52,984 nucleotides of DNA from Pirellulales bacterium (GTDB lineage: Bacteria > Planctomycetota > Planctomycetia > Pirellulales > JANQPP01). Below, one piece after another: positions 27,400-36,909 of the stretch. Position 1 is the stretch's first letter. Each line of letters opens with the position of its first letter. The notes under the pieces are model-generated. The model was not told the DNA's origin. It searched no databases and saw nothing but the letters and a program-made list of their open reading frames with translations. A program made the position numbers and the translations under genes. The stretch covers positions 1 through 52,984 of the forward strand of contig JANQPP010000020.1 of NCBI GenBank assembly GCA_028289405.1. Reading direction: 5' to 3'.

Positions 27400-28578
27400 T
27401 CACCCGGGGGGCGAGATAGTAGACCTGGGGAGGTGCCGCCGCTGGCTCCTCGAATTACGTGCGGTACCCACTGGGGATCGCCTCAGGGCGGCAACACAGA
27501 TTTCCTGCCGATGGTGGTGAAGTTGTCTGGCTCGAACCGAGGAAAATCCCCAGCTTCGCATCCGGTCCAGCCATTGGGGAATTTTCTCGGCCTGATCCCA
27601 ATCCGCGAGCTTCAAGTTGAGCAGTATTCCACGAATCCGCGCATTCCGCGCGGCGGCAATCGATTCCATCGCCCGTAATGCTACCGGTGGAGCCACGTTC
27701 ATGTCCGCGAATAGCCAGCGGGCACGACGCACTTCCCGATGGGGAACTTCGTGTGCCCGCATACGCAGGTGTCGAAACTGGCCATGGGAGGCAATCCTTT
27801 CGTCCACCAGTGCCGGGTCAACTCCCACAACGTGCAGGCCACGATCCAGCAGATATTGCGCGGCGCCGCCTGGCGCGCACCCCAATTCCAGGCACGGGTC
27901 TCCCTCACGCAGCGGCAATGCGGCCCACGCCACGGCCTCTTCCAATTTGAAATAAGCTCGGGAGATGACCCCTTCATCCAAAACGCGCGGCGATTTCCAC
28001 AGTCCGCCTGGCCAGCAGGAAGTGACCGTTTTCGCGCGATGGTAGCCGAACCACCACGTGCGTTCATTGAGGAGAATGCAATTCAACACCAAATCGCCAA
28101 TACGAGTGGGCCGAGCTTGAGCGAAGTCACCGTCTCCAAGCCTGGCCCTTAACGAGTTTCGGAGAAGCTCCTCCGCGAGGGCAGCCTCTGGCGTTGGGCC
28201 AGGTTCGTACCCGCGATAACCGGGCGGGTGCGCGTCGCGTTGCCAGACATGGAGCCGGTCGAAGGAACCGAGCGAAACGAAATCCGCCCCCCGCTTCGCT
28301 AATTCCTCGGGAGCGGTTCCTTCTATTTTTCCTAGGGAGAATCCAACGGAACGCGCGAAGACCAGGCCCGGATCAAAATCCTCAGGATAACGCCGCCCTG
28401 GCGGCACTTTGTAGGTGATGAAGCCGGGCTGGGAGAAAGCGAAGCGGAATTCAGAAAACCGCCGCGACATCTCCGCTTTGAGCGCCCGCTCCGCGCCCAC
28501 TTGAGTGGTCATGAAAATGAATCGCGGAGCTGGGAGCTGGAATGGATTGGCGGAGGACACGCCTCCGAAATCGGTCAT
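27400..28578 (-). CDS. RlmM-like 2'-O-ribose RNA methyltransferase
   Basis: SAM-dependent methyltransferase of about 392 residues, most like RlmM (23S rRNA C2498 2'-O-methylase), with an RrmJ/FtsJ-type catalytic domain in the C-terminal half. The SAM-binding motif is CLELGCAPGGAAQYLLDRG. The Lys-Asp-Lys-Glu tetrad can be traced in SRAYFKLEEA, LFADMNVAPP, LLNLKLADWD and RQEICVAAL. The N-terminal half (VGAERALKAEM ... FARSVGFSLGKIEG) fits the THUMP-containing substrate domain. The ATG at 28578 overlaps the TGA of the upstream gene as ATGA, so translation is coupled. Target in this organism not proven. Confidence 0.83.
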   Translation of the reverse strand: MTDFGGVSSANPFQLPAPRFIFMTTQVGAERALKAEMSRRFSEFRFAFSQPGFITYKVPPGRRYPEDFDPGLVFARSVGFSLGKIEGTAPEELAKRGADFVSLGSFDRLHVWQRDAHPPGYRGYEPGPTPEAALAEELLRNSLRARLGDGDFAQARPTRIGDLVLNCILLNERTWWFGYHRAKTVTSCWPGGLWKSPRVLDEGVISRAYFKLEEAVAWAALPLREGDPCLELGCAPGGAAQYLLDRGLHVVGVDPALVDERIASHGQFRHLRMRAHEVPHREVRRARWLFADMNVAPPVALRAMESIAAARNARIRGILLNLKLADWDQAEKIPQWLDRMRSWGFSSVRARQLHHHRQEICVAALRRSPVGTARNSRSQRRHLPRSTISPPG

Positions 28579-31500
28579 TTGCCCCCCACGATACGGACTT
28601 GCGCGGTCGAACCCTCGGCTGTTCGGACTTCGCATCGCAAATCATCCTGCCGCCCCTTGGGCCGGACCGCGACGGTGATCCAATGCCGGCCTGAGGTGAC
28701 ATCGGCTTGAATAGGTGGATCGACCGGCAACTCCTTCTTATCTAGCCACAGAGAGATTCCGCTCGGGTCGCTGAAATCGAGTTGGATTTGGCCCGGCTGA
28801 GCCACGTCGATTCCAAATTGCAGCACGATGAGTGGTTGGGCCGGATAGCCATGATAAAATTTTGGCAAATCTCCCAGCGGCAATTCGCCGGAGACTCGGC
28901 TGTAGGTGGCGAGCCACGGGGTTTCCGTGTCCTCCTGAAACACGGCCCGAGCTCCCCGCAGACGCAGGGACTCCCGAATGGACCCTTGTGGATCGAGAAC
29001 CCGCCACCGGCGGACCACGGGATCTTGTCCCACGGCGAACTCGCCCAATTCCCCCAATTCGGAAAGAAACCGCACGAGATGCACAAGTTCGTCGCGCGTG
29101 ACCGATTTCAGTAAGCCGGACGGCATGAGCGAAGGCCCATCGTGCCGCTCGTCGATCGAATCGGTGCGCAAGGTTATTTCCTGGTCCTCGGCGTCACGTA
29201 ATGTCAACAAGTCGGTGGTTTCTCGCACCACGATGCCGGTCAGCACGCGTCCGTCTTCGGTCACGATGGCCTGGGAATGATAGTTTTCCTTGATCTTCTT
29301 GTTGGGCTCCAAAAGCGATTCCAGCAGATAGTCGTCCTGGGCACTGGCGCCGATGCTGGAAAGATCGGGCCCGACCTGTCCGCCCGCTCCGCCGATGGCG
29401 TGACACTGCTGGCAGAGCAGATCACGACGGCGGTAGACGGCCTCTCCCCGCTGGGCATGGCCATGTTCCCTGACCCGTTGCAGGATTTCGGCGATCTCCC
29501 TTTTGTTCAAATTTTGCTCTTGCTCATTCCCTCCAGATGTCCTTTCCAACGTTTCGATTAAAGAGGAACCGGCAGGGGCGATGCGCCGCACGGATCGTAA
29601 CAGCCGCCGCGCGGTATCCGCCGGCAATGCGCGTCCGCGCAATGCCTCCGCCAATGCTTGGGCACCCTCACGTTCGCGCACGATTGCCGCGGCGAGTGTG
29701 CCCGGTTCCGCGGCGGTTTGGCCCTGCCAAAAATCGACCGCATGCTGGACAGCAGCCTCCACGTCCAATGTTGCCAACGCGATGATTGCCCGCTCGCGCA
29801 ATTTGGGTTCCGTGGCCGTCGAGGCATAGGCTTCTAGCGTCGCGCGGTCTTCCAGGGCGGCCAGCGCTTCGAGCGCGGAGCCACGCGTTGGGGCTGGCAA
29901 CGTACCATCGCTAGCCACGTCTTGCAGTGGACCGAGTAAGCCGGAGATGTCTGCCAAGCCGGCCAATACCGCCGCTGGTCCACGCAATACGGCTGGAGCT
30001 TCCGAAAGCATCTCTCGGAGAACTGGTTCGGCTTCCTCGGGGTAGACACGGCGTACGCGGGCTGCCTCAACCAACTGCCCTAGCCACGCGGCACGTTGCT
30101 CCACGGTAGCGTGATCGCTCTTGTGAATGTGCTCCAGGATGCGGTGCAATTGCCGTGAATCTCCCGCCTGAGTGATCGCCGCGATGGCTGCGTCTTGGCG
30201 ATTCGCGGCCACTTGTCCCTCTTCCAGGAGCGACACCAACAGCGGCACCGCTTCCGCGTTCTCCACGGCAGTCAAAGCATGCACCAAATGGGGGACATTT
30301 TCCAAGAGTGGGTTCCCTCCCGCGAGAACCTCCGGCAGCCATTCGTCCTGCAGATCGCGAACGGTCAGCCAGAGGGCATAGTCGAGGTAACCATCCAGCG
30401 GTTGGTCCAAGGCAAGCAGCGCGATACGGGCTGCTTCCGCGCTCCGTTCGCCGCGCAGAGCGTGCAGGGCTTCCAGCCGCACGCGGGGATGAGAATCTCT
30501 CACGGCGTTTTCAAAAACTGAAAGGGGATCCGGCAACTGGCCGCTCCATGCCGCCGCGACCCGCACAGCCGCCGCGCGAGCGCGGTGATCTTCGGACTGA
30601 AGCAACTCTTGCAGCAGAGATGGCTCCACTCTCCGTAATGCCTGATAGGTCCACAACGCCTCCAATTTCAGATGCGTCGCGTCCGTGTCGCTACGGTCGA
30701 TGTCAGCACGCCACTGCCGCAGTTTGGGGAGGACTTCCTCTCCGCGTTCCCACAAGAGCCGCTTGGCCATTTGTCGGGTCCACGATTCGGGTGAGCGTAG
30801 ATATTCGAGCAATTCCTCAGTCGAAGCGCCGATGAGCCGCGGACGAGGAACCAAAGGACGGTCCTTGGCGGTGACCCGCCAGATGCGGCCATGCACGTGG
30901 TCCCGGCGCGGATCGCGAAAATCGACTTCGCCATGCTGGATGATGGGGTTGTACCAATCCGCGATGTAAATCGCTCCGTCCGGTCCCATCTTGATATCGA
31001 CGGGACGAAAGGCGACATGATCGGTCTTGATCAGTTCCTCTCCTTCACGGGAAACATATCCCGAGCCGGATTCTTCGAGAAGGAAGCGACATACGCGATG
31101 GGCACGAAAATCGTTGGTCAGCATGTTGCCCTGCCACTCCGACGGCAGATGCCGGCCATCGACGATCTCCAAACCGCAGTGTTTGGGACTACCTGGATTC
31201 AGCCCCTGCAACAAGCGACTCGCCCCGGGTGCGGTCACGAACGTGGCTCCGGGAAACAAATAGTTGATACCTTCGCCGTAAGCGCCGTCCGTGGCGAAGG
31301 ATTGCCCCCAACGGTCGAGATGGAATCCCCAGGGATTTACAAACCCTCGGGCATAGACTTCCAAATCGAGAGTGCGGGGCTGAAACTTCCAAACCCCGCC
31401 GCCATCCAGCCGCCGTACACCATAGGGCGTCTCAATGTGGCTATGGATGTAGATGGATTGATTGAAATAAAGGTGTCCGGCAGGTCCCCAGCGGAACGTG

Positions 31501-32030
31501 TGCAGAATGTGGTGCGTGTCTTCAGTGCCAAAACCGGAAAGGACGATCCTCCGCTGGTCGGCGCGGCCATCGCCGTCGGTGTCCCGCATGTGTAACAGTT
31601 CCGTGCTGTTGGCGACATAGGCTCCGCCATCGCCCGGAATCACGCCGGTGGGAATCAACAGACCGTCAGCAAAGACTTCCGTGCGTTCCGCCGTGCCATC
31701 GCCGTCGTCATCGGTAACGACCAAGATTTTGTCGTTCGCCACCTGCCCCGGTTCAATGTGCGGGTAAACCTCGCTGCTGGCGATCCACAACCGCCCCTGG
31801 GCATCGAAATTCATCTGGATCGGTTTGGCGATTAGCGGATCGGCCACGAACAGATTCACTTCGAACCCGTCCGCCACGATGAATGATCGCCGCTCGATCT
31901 CGGGGTCGGGATCCGGAATGTCTCGCAGATCGCGCTGCGCGTGTGCGGCATTGGCGAACAGCAAGAAGTGCAATGCCACGCAGGTGATAAGAGAGGCGTA
32001 GCTTCGAAGCGATCGTGGAGGCATGGTCAT
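28575..32030 (-). CDS. PVC-type membrane-bound dehydrogenase/heme protein with HEAT repeats
   Basis: Exported protein of about 1151 residues. A signal peptide (ASLITCVALHFLLFANAAHAQ) is followed by a beta-propeller dehydrogenase-like domain at about 40-420 (FEVNLFVADPLIAKPIQMNF, WGFHLDRWGQ, VDIKMGPDGAIYIADWYNP). About 430-790 is a HEAT-like helical repeat region. A cytochrome c domain of the Planctomycete/Verrucomicrobia type has the heme-attachment CQQCH near residue 870 and the axial-Met region LMPSGLLKSVTRDEL. The C-terminal 200 residues are a beta-rich accessory domain. Probably oxidises a sugar or other polyol with electrons passed to heme; the substrate is unknown. ATGs at 32030 or 32024 are both possible. 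Stop codon overlaps the next gene (ATGA). The SGNH-like protein upstream is a frequent partner. Confidence 0.88.
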   Translation of the reverse strand: MTMPPRSLRSYASLITCVALHFLLFANAAHAQRDLRDIPDPDPEIERRSFIVADGFEVNLFVADPLIAKPIQMNFDAQGRLWIASSEVYPHIEPGQVANDKILVVTDDDGDGTAERTEVFADGLLIPTGVIPGDGGAYVANSTELLHMRDTDGDGRADQRRIVLSGFGTEDTHHILHTFRWGPAGHLYFNQSIYIHSHIETPYGVRRLDGGGVWKFQPRTLDLEVYARGFVNPWGFHLDRWGQSFATDGAYGEGINYLFPGATFVTAPGASRLLQGLNPGSPKHCGLEIVDGRHLPSEWQGNMLTNDFRAHRVCRFLLEESGSGYVSREGEELIKTDHVAFRPVDIKMGPDGAIYIADWYNPIIQHGEVDFRDPRRDHVHGRIWRVTAKDRPLVPRPRLIGASTEELLEYLRSPESWTRQMAKRLLWERGEEVLPKLRQWRADIDRSDTDATHLKLEALWTYQALRRVEPSLLQELLQSEDHRARAAAVRVAAAWSGQLPDPLSVFENAVRDSHPRVRLEALHALRGERSAEAARIALLALDQPLDGYLDYALWLTVRDLQDEWLPEVLAGGNPLLENVPHLVHALTAVENAEAVPLLVSLLEEGQVAANRQDAAIAAITQAGDSRQLHRILEHIHKSDHATVEQRAAWLGQLVEAARVRRVYPEEAEPVLREMLSEAPAVLRGPAAVLAGLADISGLLGPLQDVASDGTLPAPTRGSALEALAALEDRATLEAYASTATEPKLRERAIIALATLDVEAAVQHAVDFWQGQTAAEPGTLAAAIVREREGAQALAEALRGRALPADTARRLLRSVRRIAPAGSSLIETLERTSGGNEQEQNLNKREIAEILQRVREHGHAQRGEAVYRRRDLLCQQCHAIGGAGGQVGPDLSSIGASAQDDYLLESLLEPNKKIKENYHSQAIVTEDGRVLTGIVVRETTDLLTLRDAEDQEITLRTDSIDERHDGPSLMPSGLLKSVTRDELVHLVRFLSELGELGEFAVGQDPVVRRWRVLDPQGSIRESLRLRGARAVFQEDTETPWLATYSRVSGELPLGDLPKFYHGYPAQPLIVLQFGIDVAQPGQIQLDFSDPSGISLWLDKKELPVDPPIQADVTSGRHWITVAVRPKGRQDDLRCEVRTAEGSTAQVRIVGGK

Positions 32031-32122
32031 CTCAAAAATCGAGTGAATCAAGGTTCAACAAGGGGTGAATGGGCGGGCCTCATGGATTGGTTCCGCATGC
32101 ATGATGCGATGGTCCATTCGCC

Positions 32123-33385
32123 CTACTCATCAGCACGCCGCTTGAGCACATAGCGGTGGGTCTCGGGCTGAGCCAGCTCGGCGATCACCGCTTCCTCCGC
32201 TTCCACCAGGGGATCGAAGCGTGGAATTTCCGCCGCGTTTTGGCCTTGCTCATGCTTGCGAAACAGAAACAGATAGGTGTTGTTCTGAGGCCGCCAGCGA
32301 TAAAAATAGAGTCGGTTCTTCTTGACGATCGTCGCCCGCAACGTTTCGGCCTGCTCAAAATCGGGACCGCGGGTGATCGCCACACCCTGTGCCCAATCCT
32401 CCGCCGTGCCGGTCGCGACCTCGGCTCCGTCGATCGTCAGAGCAAATTGCCCCGGCGGCAGATCTTTCACGGATAGCCAGCGTTCTTCTCGTGCTGGTGT
32501 ATCGTGATTCCCGAGAGGCAAGTGGTTGCTCCGGACATTGAAGGCAACTTCCCGTTCATTCCGCTGGATATTGCTGATCATGGCGCCGCTGGATTCCACG
32601 GCTTCACCACCTTCCAGCGATACCTGCCAAGCGGGACCAGCCAGTCCGAGACCTTTCAGGAAAACCTTGGCCGCCGCCTGATAACCTCGGTCCGTCAAAT
32701 GAATGCCGTTGTGGGTCAAAGGTGTGTTGCTGGACTCCGCGCGGAGTGTCTCGAAGACATCCACGACAGGAAGTTCACGCTCGCGGGCCAACTCGCGAAT
32801 CCTTTCGGCATATAGCGCTCGGTTGGCGTTTTGCTGGTCCGGCTTCGGCAAGGGAGCCCCCAAATCTTCTTGTTTGAGAGGCGTCACCAGAATCACTTGG
32901 GCTTCCCGGTCTTGCAGGTCCTGCACCAGATTCGCGAGGCCCTTTTCGAATGCGTCGAGTCCGTCCGCTCCGGCGTGCGAGTCATTCGCGCCAAATCCCA
33001 CGAACACGATGTCGGGCTCCACGGCGTCCAACTGTTTCAGCATTTGCTCATAACCGAAGCCGGCGGAAGGCTGATCCGGCGGCTGCCACCTGGAAGAGCC
33101 GGTGGCGGGAGCGCCGAAGCCCGCGCGGGAACGCCCAAACACGTTATCCCCACTCCAGCCCAGATTGCGAAAGGTTAAGCCAAGTTGTGGGAGGCGAGAC
33201 GTGAGCGCCGCTTCCAAATGGCCGTACGTCTGCGCCCGCTCAAAAAGGGCGTCCCCCAAGAAGACCACGCGGCCGTTTTCGGGAAACTCCACCGGTGGTC
33301 CGGCAGAAACATCCAGTCCAATGAGGCTCGCCATGAAGAAAGTCGTCGCCCTCCAGGTCAGGCGTGCAGGCATGCTGAAAGTCAT
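32123..33385 (-). CDS. SGNH/GDSL-like exported protein lacking the catalytic serine
   Basis: About 420 residues, with a signal peptide from the ATG at 33385 (or 33373) ending near DVSAGPP. The SGNH hydrolase fold is recognisable: block I VVFLGDALFE, block II RNLGWSGDN, block III VGFGANDSHAG and block V THNGIHLTDRGY. Block I has Ala where the nucleophilic Ser should be (GDA, not GDS), and block V has Asn where Asp is usual. Planctomycetes carry a subfamily of this kind beside membrane-bound dehydrogenase genes, as here (92 bases apart). Likely non-catalytic or with an altered mechanism; perhaps carbohydrate binding. Confidence 0.82.
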   Translation of the reverse strand: MTFSMPARLTWRATTFFMASLIGLDVSAGPPVEFPENGRVVFLGDALFERAQTYGHLEAALTSRLPQLGLTFRNLGWSGDNVFGRSRAGFGAPATGSSRWQPPDQPSAGFGYEQMLKQLDAVEPDIVFVGFGANDSHAGADGLDAFEKGLANLVQDLQDREAQVILVTPLKQEDLGAPLPKPDQQNANRALYAERIRELARERELPVVDVFETLRAESSNTPLTHNGIHLTDRGYQAAAKVFLKGLGLAGPAWQVSLEGGEAVESSGAMISNIQRNEREVAFNVRSNHLPLGNHDTPAREERWLSVKDLPPGQFALTIDGAEVATGTAEDWAQGVAITRGPDFEQAETLRATIVKKNRLYFYRWRPQNNTYLFLFRKHEQGQNAAEIPRFDPLVEAEEAVIAELAQPETHRYVLKRRADE

Positions 33386-33562
33386 GGGGTATTTCGCGGC
33401 AGGAAAAATGAACGCGGGAAAGCGTTGTGCGGAGACGTGGCACAAACCGACAGCAGGTTCAAGTTTAACGCCCCAACGGGCCGCGTGCCAATCAAACGCG
33501 AATGGCAGGTTGGAACAAGCCGTTTCGTCGAAAAGACCCGACGCAGGCTGTGGAGAGCCGTT

Positions 33563-34834
33563 TTAGTGGACAACGCTTCCGATCAGTTGCCCGTATTCCA
33601 AGCGGTTCGCTACCACGTTCAAAAAGCGGCCGGACTCAACCTGTGCAGGGCTGATCACCGGAGCGTAACGGCAAGAAGTCCCCACGGCGTGCCCCTCTTC
33701 GTCCACGGATTCCACCAAGACTTGCAGTCGCCGGCCTAGCAGTTTTTGACAATAGGTTTCCCGCAGCCGCTGTTCGACTTCCGCGAGAGCTTGCGCCCGC
33801 CGCTGCCGAATCGCGGGAGGGATTTGATCCGGCATGGTGGCCGCCGGTGTACCCTGCCGGGCACTGAAGGGGAAGATGTGAATCTTCGAGAACCCGACTT
33901 GTTCCGCGGCGCGGCAGGTATCATCAAAATCCTGCTCGGTTTCGCCCGGAAAACCGACAATGATGTCTGTCGTCAGCGCCGGCAGATCGAGCCGCTCGCG
34001 CACCAAAGTGCAGCGATCGACAAAGCGTTTGCTCCCCCAGCGCCGACGCATCCGCCGGAGTACCGCGTCACTGCCGCTTTGCATGGAGATATGCAGATGC
34101 GGGCAGACGCGATTGGGATTCGCCACCATGACGTCGATCAATTCCCGCGTGACCTCGGTGGCTTCGATGCTGGAGAGCCGTAGACGAAACTCCCCGGGCA
34201 ATTGGGAAAGATGATCCACGAGATGGGACAAGCGAAGCCACTGTGATTTCGGACGTCCGCGATTGGTCTCCACGCCGTAGTGGCCCAAATGAATCCCGGT
34301 CAGCACGATTTCGCGGTAACCGCCGTCCACTAGCCGACGCACTTCTTCCGCGATGTCGTCCAGGGGCCGGCTGTGCGGATGAGGGCGGACGGAGGGGATG
34401 ATGCAGAAGCTGCACCGCAGCAGGCAGCCATCTTGCACTTTGACGTAGGCTCGCTGCCGCTGCCCGAAACTGCTCAAGCCGGTGGGCATATCGACCACGC
34501 CGAACCGCGACAACGCATCGGGAAGTTCCCGCTTGTCGGTGACGACCTCCACCACGCCCGGCAATTGAGCCACTTCCTCCGGTGCCCGCGTGGCATAGCA
34601 CCCCATCACGACGATCCGCGTGCCAGGATTTTTCCGAGCCATGCGGCGGATCACGGCGCGGCTCTTGGCGTCTCCTTCGTTGGTGACCGTGCAGGTATTC
34701 ACCACGCACAGGTCGGCCGATTCTTCGTGGTCCGCTTCTCGATAGCCGGAGCCGCACAGCGCCTGGCGAACGAGCTCCGTCTCGTACTGGTTGACCTTGC
34801 ACCCCAGCGTGTGGGTTTTCACGGTAGGGGTCAT
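33563..34834 (-). CDS. mtaB: tRNA (t6A37) methylthiotransferase MtaB
   Basis: Radical-SAM enzyme that converts t6A to ms2t6A at position 37 of ANN-decoding tRNAs. 423 residues. N-terminal UPF0004 domain: HTLGCKVNQYETELVRQAL, CVVNTCTVTNEGDAKSRAVI and MGCYATRAPEEV provide the three auxiliary-cluster Cys. The radical SAM CxxxCxxC is in GCLLRCSFCIIPSVR, followed by ILTGIHLGHYGVE. The LGCKVNQYE motif is typical of MtaB rather than MiaB. A C-terminal TRAM-like domain ends the protein. ATG at 34834. Confidence 0.94.
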   Translation of the reverse strand: MTPTVKTHTLGCKVNQYETELVRQALCGSGYREADHEESADLCVVNTCTVTNEGDAKSRAVIRRMARKNPGTRIVVMGCYATRAPEEVAQLPGVVEVVTDKRELPDALSRFGVVDMPTGLSSFGQRQRAYVKVQDGCLLRCSFCIIPSVRPHPHSRPLDDIAEEVRRLVDGGYREIVLTGIHLGHYGVETNRGRPKSQWLRLSHLVDHLSQLPGEFRLRLSSIEATEVTRELIDVMVANPNRVCPHLHISMQSGSDAVLRRMRRRWGSKRFVDRCTLVRERLDLPALTTDIIVGFPGETEQDFDDTCRAAEQVGFSKIHIFPFSARQGTPAATMPDQIPPAIRQRRAQALAEVEQRLRETYCQKLLGRRLQVLVESVDEEGHAVGTSCRYAPVISPAQVESGRFLNVVANRLEYGQLIGSVVH

Positions 34835-34925
34835 AATGACAAAGCACTCCGCGCGCCGGTAATCCGGAATTTGCCAGGAAGGCAGGCTGGGTAGCCGAAT
34901 GGCGAAAGGGCCTGGAAACTTCCAG

Positions 34926-35282
34926 TCAGGCGACCTCGGGCTCGATACTTGAATACATCGAACCCTGGCACTCTTTCACCAATCCGTCCTTGCCGAAGGC
35001 CAGGATTTGGTCGCGTTTCAGTTCCGCGTGCTCCCGGGTGGTCGTCAACACGACTGCCTTGCCACGGGTATCGACCTCTTGGGCGATACGATAGCCGCGC
35101 TCCAGCGAATGCCCAAACAGGCGACGTAGCATCAGCATCACGTAAGCATGCGTATGATGGTCGTCATCCCATAGCACGACATGGTAGCGCGGCTGTCGGC
35201 GGGGCTTGTTTTCGCGCCTGGGACGCGCGACACGCTCTGTCTCCGCGACGGCTTCTAGCAATCCCACATTATTTTCGTCCAT
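34926..35282 (-). CDS. clpS: ATP-dependent Clp protease adaptor ClpS
   Basis: Delivers N-degron proteins to ClpAP. 118 residues from the ATG at 35282 (MDENNVGLLEAV). The frame is open 45 codons further up, but that part overlaps the divergent dipeptidase gene. The core matches ClpS: YHVVLWDDDHHTHAYVMLML (with the DDxHT substrate pocket), LFGHSLERGYRIAQEVDTRG and AVVLTTTREHAELKRDQI. clpA/clpC is not in the window. Confidence 0.92.
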   Translation of the reverse strand: MDENNVGLLEAVAETERVARPRRENKPRRQPRYHVVLWDDDHHTHAYVMLMLRRLFGHSLERGYRIAQEVDTRGKAVVLTTTREHAELKRDQILAFGKDGLVKECQGSMYSSIEPEVA

Positions 35283-35379
35283 GTCCAATTGCTCGACTTC
35301 GGATTGCGATAGGCGGTAGCTTTCACCGGGGCTATATTGTAGCCGACATCTTACGTTAACAAAAATCCGCAAACCCGGC

Positions 35380-35397
35380 AAAAACCCGCCGGTTTTT
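35380..35397 (+). promoter_or_regulatory. Short hairpin in the dipeptidase leader
   Basis: AAAAACC (35380-35386) and GGTTTTT (35391-35397) form a 7-bp stem with loop CGCC, ending just before the CTGGAG ribosome-binding site of the M20 gene. It could slow translation or be a weak attenuator. It lies in the 127-base divergent promoter region shared with clpS. Confidence 0.28.
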
Positions 35398-35409
35398 CTG
35401 GAGACCCGC

Positions 35410-36801
35410 ATGGCCAAGTCCGCACGAGTCGAAGAGACGCTCAGCTACATCGAGCAGCATCGCTCGCGATTCGAGGAAGAGTGGAGCGAATTGCTGCGGC
35501 TGCCCAGCGTCAGCGCGGATCCCGCATATGAAAAAGATGTCCACGCCGCCGCCGAGTGGCTTTTGGAAAAATTCAAGCGGATTGGCCTCGAAGCGGAATT
35601 CCTACCTCACGAGAGACACCCCATCGTCTTCGCGGAGTCGCCCCGGATTCCGGGCGCTCCCACCGTACTGGTGTACGGGCATTACGACGTACAGCCGCCC
35701 GACCCGCTGGACCAGTGGATCACGCCCCCTTTCGAGCCGACGCGGCGGAACGGCAATATGTACGCTCGCGGGGCCACGGACGACAAAGGACAAATGCTCA
35801 CGCAAGTCTTCAGCACGGAGGCGTGGCTGGCGACGGGGCAATCTTTACCGATCAACGTGAAATACCTGATTGAAGGGGAAGAAGAGGTCGGCAGCGAACA
35901 CCTGGACGCGGCCGTGGAAAAATTCCGTGACCGGCTTGCCTGCGATTGCGTCGTCATTAGCGATACCTGCCAATTCGCGCCCGGCCAACCGGCGATCACC
36001 TATGGCCTGCGGGGCATCGCGTATTACGAACTGCAAGTGACTGGGCCAAACCAGGATTTGCATTCGGGAAGCTTCGGCGGAGCGGTCGCCAATCCCGCCT
36101 GGGTGGTCATGCGTTTGCTTGCTGATCTGGCGGACGACCAGGGTCGCATCACGATACCGGGGTTCTACGACGACGTGGAGCCACTGCGGGACGAAGAACG
36201 CGCACAATTTCAGAACTTGGGCTTCGATGACCGCCAGTTTTGTGAGCAGTTGGGCGTGCCCGACGTGCATGGCGAAGCAGGCTACACGACCCTGGAACGC
36301 CGCTGGGCTCGGCCATCTTATGATGTGAATGGCATGTGGGGCGGATACCAGGGGGAAGGGGCCAAGACCGTGATTCCTGCGACCGCCGGCGCCAAATTCA
36401 GCTTTCGCCTTGTGCCGCATCAGGACCCCACCAAAATCACCGTCGCTTTGCGGGAACATTTGGAAAAACAGTGTCCGCCAGGCGTGCGGCTGGAACTTCG
36501 CGAATGGCACGGCGCTCCCGGCTTCGTGCTCCCCTTGGACAGCCCTTACATGTCAGCAGCGAAGCGCGCGATCGCGCACGGCTTTGACAAGGAACCGGTG
36601 CTGATTCGTGAAGGGGGCTCCATTCCCGTCGTGACCACGCTCTGCGAAACGCTGGGCGCGGACGCGTTGCTTTTGGGCTGGGGATTGCACGATGACAACC
36701 CGCACAGTCCCAACGAAAAATTCTCGCTGCATGATTTTTATCGGGGAATCCGCACGAGCGCCGTACTGTGGCGGGAAATGGCCTCCGGCAATTCCGCCTA
36801 A
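35410..36801 (+). CDS. M20 family dipeptidase
   Basis: Cytosolic di-zinc peptidase of 463 residues, like PepV/CNDP-type dipeptidases. Metal ligands and catalytic residues: VLVYGHYDVQPPDP (His and catalytic Asp), ARGATDDKGQ (bridging Asp), YLIEGEEEVGSEHL (catalytic Glu and ligand Glu) and VVISDTCQF. The dimerisation lid domain occupies about 185-340. There is no signal peptide. GGAG lies about 7 bases before the ATG at 35410. Divergent from clpS; serS follows on the same strand after 108 bases. Confidence 0.92.
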   Translation: MAKSARVEETLSYIEQHRSRFEEEWSELLRLPSVSADPAYEKDVHAAAEWLLEKFKRIGLEAEFLPHERHPIVFAESPRIPGAPTVLVYGHYDVQPPDPLDQWITPPFEPTRRNGNMYARGATDDKGQMLTQVFSTEAWLATGQSLPINVKYLIEGEEEVGSEHLDAAVEKFRDRLACDCVVISDTCQFAPGQPAITYGLRGIAYYELQVTGPNQDLHSGSFGGAVANPAWVVMRLLADLADDQGRITIPGFYDDVEPLRDEERAQFQNLGFDDRQFCEQLGVPDVHGEAGYTTLERRWARPSYDVNGMWGGYQGEGAKTVIPATAGAKFSFRLVPHQDPTKITVALREHLEKQCPPGVRLELREWHGAPGFVLPLDSPYMSAAKRAIAHGFDKEPVLIREGGSIPVVTTLCETLGADALLLGWGLHDDNPHSPNEKFSLHDFYRGIRTSAVLWREMASGNSA

Positions 36802-36909
36802 ATGGCCCGATCGGCACGCAGCCGTTGAAGAGTCTCCCCATCGCCTTCGAGACTCGACAGGAACAATCCCCTCGGTTTCTCAACGACGACTCCTACAAAA
36901 GAAAGCCCG

